32,314 nucleotides of DNA from Alphaproteobacteria bacterium (GTDB lineage Bacteria; Pseudomonadota; Alphaproteobacteria; UBA8366): the NCBI GenBank assembly GCA_030743445.1, contig JASLSL010000277.1, forward strand, positions 1-32,314, in the 5' to 3' direction. Every line of letters starts with the position of its first letter. The first letter of the stretch is position 1. The position numbers and the translations under genes were made by a program. The notes under the pieces were generated by a model that had not been told where the DNA came from, ran no database searches, and saw only the letters and a list, made by a program, of their open reading frames with translations. This document shows, piece after piece, positions 31,778-32,314 of this stretch.

Positions 31778-32314
31778 CTATGCCTCCCCGTCGCTCTTCT
31801 TGTTGCCGGCGCCGCGCGCCCACCAGACCTCGCCGCCGCCGAGCAGCACGACCACCACCAGCGCCGCGACCAGCGGGCCGACCCCCATCGGCGGCTCGAG
31901 CAGCAGCCAGTACCAGGTAGAGAGCGTGTGCTTGGTGCCGGTCTCGCCGTTGCTGCCGTCCCACAACGCGAAGGCAATGGGAATGAACCGGCCTTGCGCG
32001 AACTGGATGTCGGTCGAACCGTCCCCGGTCTGGAGCGCCCGGCGCATCACGACGCGCCAGGTGCCGTCCTTGTAGACGCCCTTGGCGGAAAGGCCGGCCG
32101 CGGCGGCGTCGCGCCCGTCGATCTTCTCGATCCCCGCGCCGTTGGCGAGGGTGACCGCCTCCGGTCTCTCCACGGTACCGCTTTGCCAGCGCCACAAATT
32201 GACCGGATGCGCCGCGTCTCCCATCAGGAAATAGGGCTTCTCCATGCTGTCCGGGATCGTCACCGGGAGCTTGACCGAGACGGCATCCTCGAATGGCTCG
32301 CCGCCGGCGATCTC
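31778..32314 (-). CDS. Ethylbenzene-dehydrogenase-type haem-binding domain protein, C-terminal part
   Basis: Partial gene: the frame continues through the right edge, so the start lies outside; 178 residues are visible. The sequence KPYFLMGDAAHPVNLWRW, then KGVYKDGTWRVVMRR and DIQFAQGRFIPIAFALWDGS, matches the haem-b-binding gamma-subunit domain of ethylbenzene dehydrogenase and related type II DMSO-reductase-family enzymes. One C-terminal membrane helix (near the end, GVGPLVAALVVVVLLGGG) anchors it, with a short charged tail outside the membrane core, so it is likely a periplasmic, membrane-held haem protein. Five bp separate it from the 70-aa membrane protein gene. Any N-terminal export signal is off the window. 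Confidence 0.82.
   Translation of the reverse strand, partial: EIAGGEPFEDAVSVKLPVTIPDSMEKPYFLMGDAAHPVNLWRWQSGTVERPEAVTLANGAGIEKIDGRDAAAAGLSAKGVYKDGTWRVVMRRALQTGDGSTDIQFAQGRFIPIAFALWDGSNGETGTKHTLSTWYWLLLEPPMGVGPLVAALVVVVLLGGGEVWWARGAGNKKSDGEA

Noticed and set aside
1..32314. Search for CRISPR arrays, IS elements, integrases, toxin-antitoxin pairs and phage genes
   Set aside because: No regularly spaced short repeats, transposase or integrase motifs, or phage structural genes were seen; the repeats present are the palindromic elements listed.
25942..32314. Photosynthesis or bacteriochlorophyll gene cluster, because of PCP_red-like domains
   Set aside because: No bchL/bchN/bchB, puf, crt or other photosynthesis genes are visible; the domains occur attached to a stress protein and a radical SAM enzyme instead.

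Overview
The window is GC-rich, densely coding DNA. Its gene content (chorismate synthase next to FabI, an IspA/TlyA neighbourhood, AsmA, a DctPQM TRAP transporter, GGGTGAGGGG-type palindromic repeats) fits an alphaproteobacterium, most likely Rhodospirillales-like. That placement is inferred from family knowledge and gene order; no rRNA or tRNA gene is present to confirm it. About 30 genes are visible. Both end genes (ispA on the left, a haem-binding-domain protein on the right) run off the window.

Layout. 2-4277 (+): ispA 3' part, a nitronate monooxygenase-like flavoenzyme, a MATE exporter, a TlyA-type S4/methyltransferase and a small membrane protein. 4294-7205: sppA (-) diverging from an HtrA/PDZ-like exported protein (+) whose catalytic serine is replaced. 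7236-10267 (-): a complete C4-dicarboxylate-type TRAP transporter, followed by a 51-bp copy of the 3' tail of the HtrA-like gene and a palindromic repeat. 10630-12820 (-): an SDR and a TTC38-like TPR protein. 12904-16008 (-): a large AsmA-family gene split by one in-frame amber codon. 16158-17843: divergent hpt and adenine deaminase, which together give adenine to hypoxanthine to IMP salvage. 17970-21408 (+): 1-Cys peroxiredoxin, an acyl-CoA-dehydrogenase-fold protein with desulfinase-like residues, and a cytochrome P450. 21566-24259 (-): fabI-aroC plus two small hypothetical genes. 24433-25791 (+): YihY/BrkB membrane protein.

The most notable part is 25942-32314 (-), a tightly packed operon entering from the right edge. 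In transcription order it holds a membrane-anchored ethylbenzene-dehydrogenase-type haem-binding protein (partial), a 70-aa membrane protein, an exported NTF2-like protein, a double universal-stress protein with three C-terminal repeats resembling the PCP_red domain of protochlorophyllide reductase BchB/ChlB, an AhbD/NirJ-like radical SAM/SPASM enzyme with a fourth such domain, an oxygen-dependent-type protoporphyrinogen oxidase, and a 212-aa protein with twelve cysteines. Nothing else in the window suggests photosynthesis. The combination points to an uncharacterised tetrapyrrole (haem) modification or delivery pathway serving a respiratory haem protein.

Repeats: three copies (two in one orientation, one reversed) of a 137-164 bp element with identical 11-bp terminal inverted repeats lie between genes, and a different palindromic element lies at 25805-25928.
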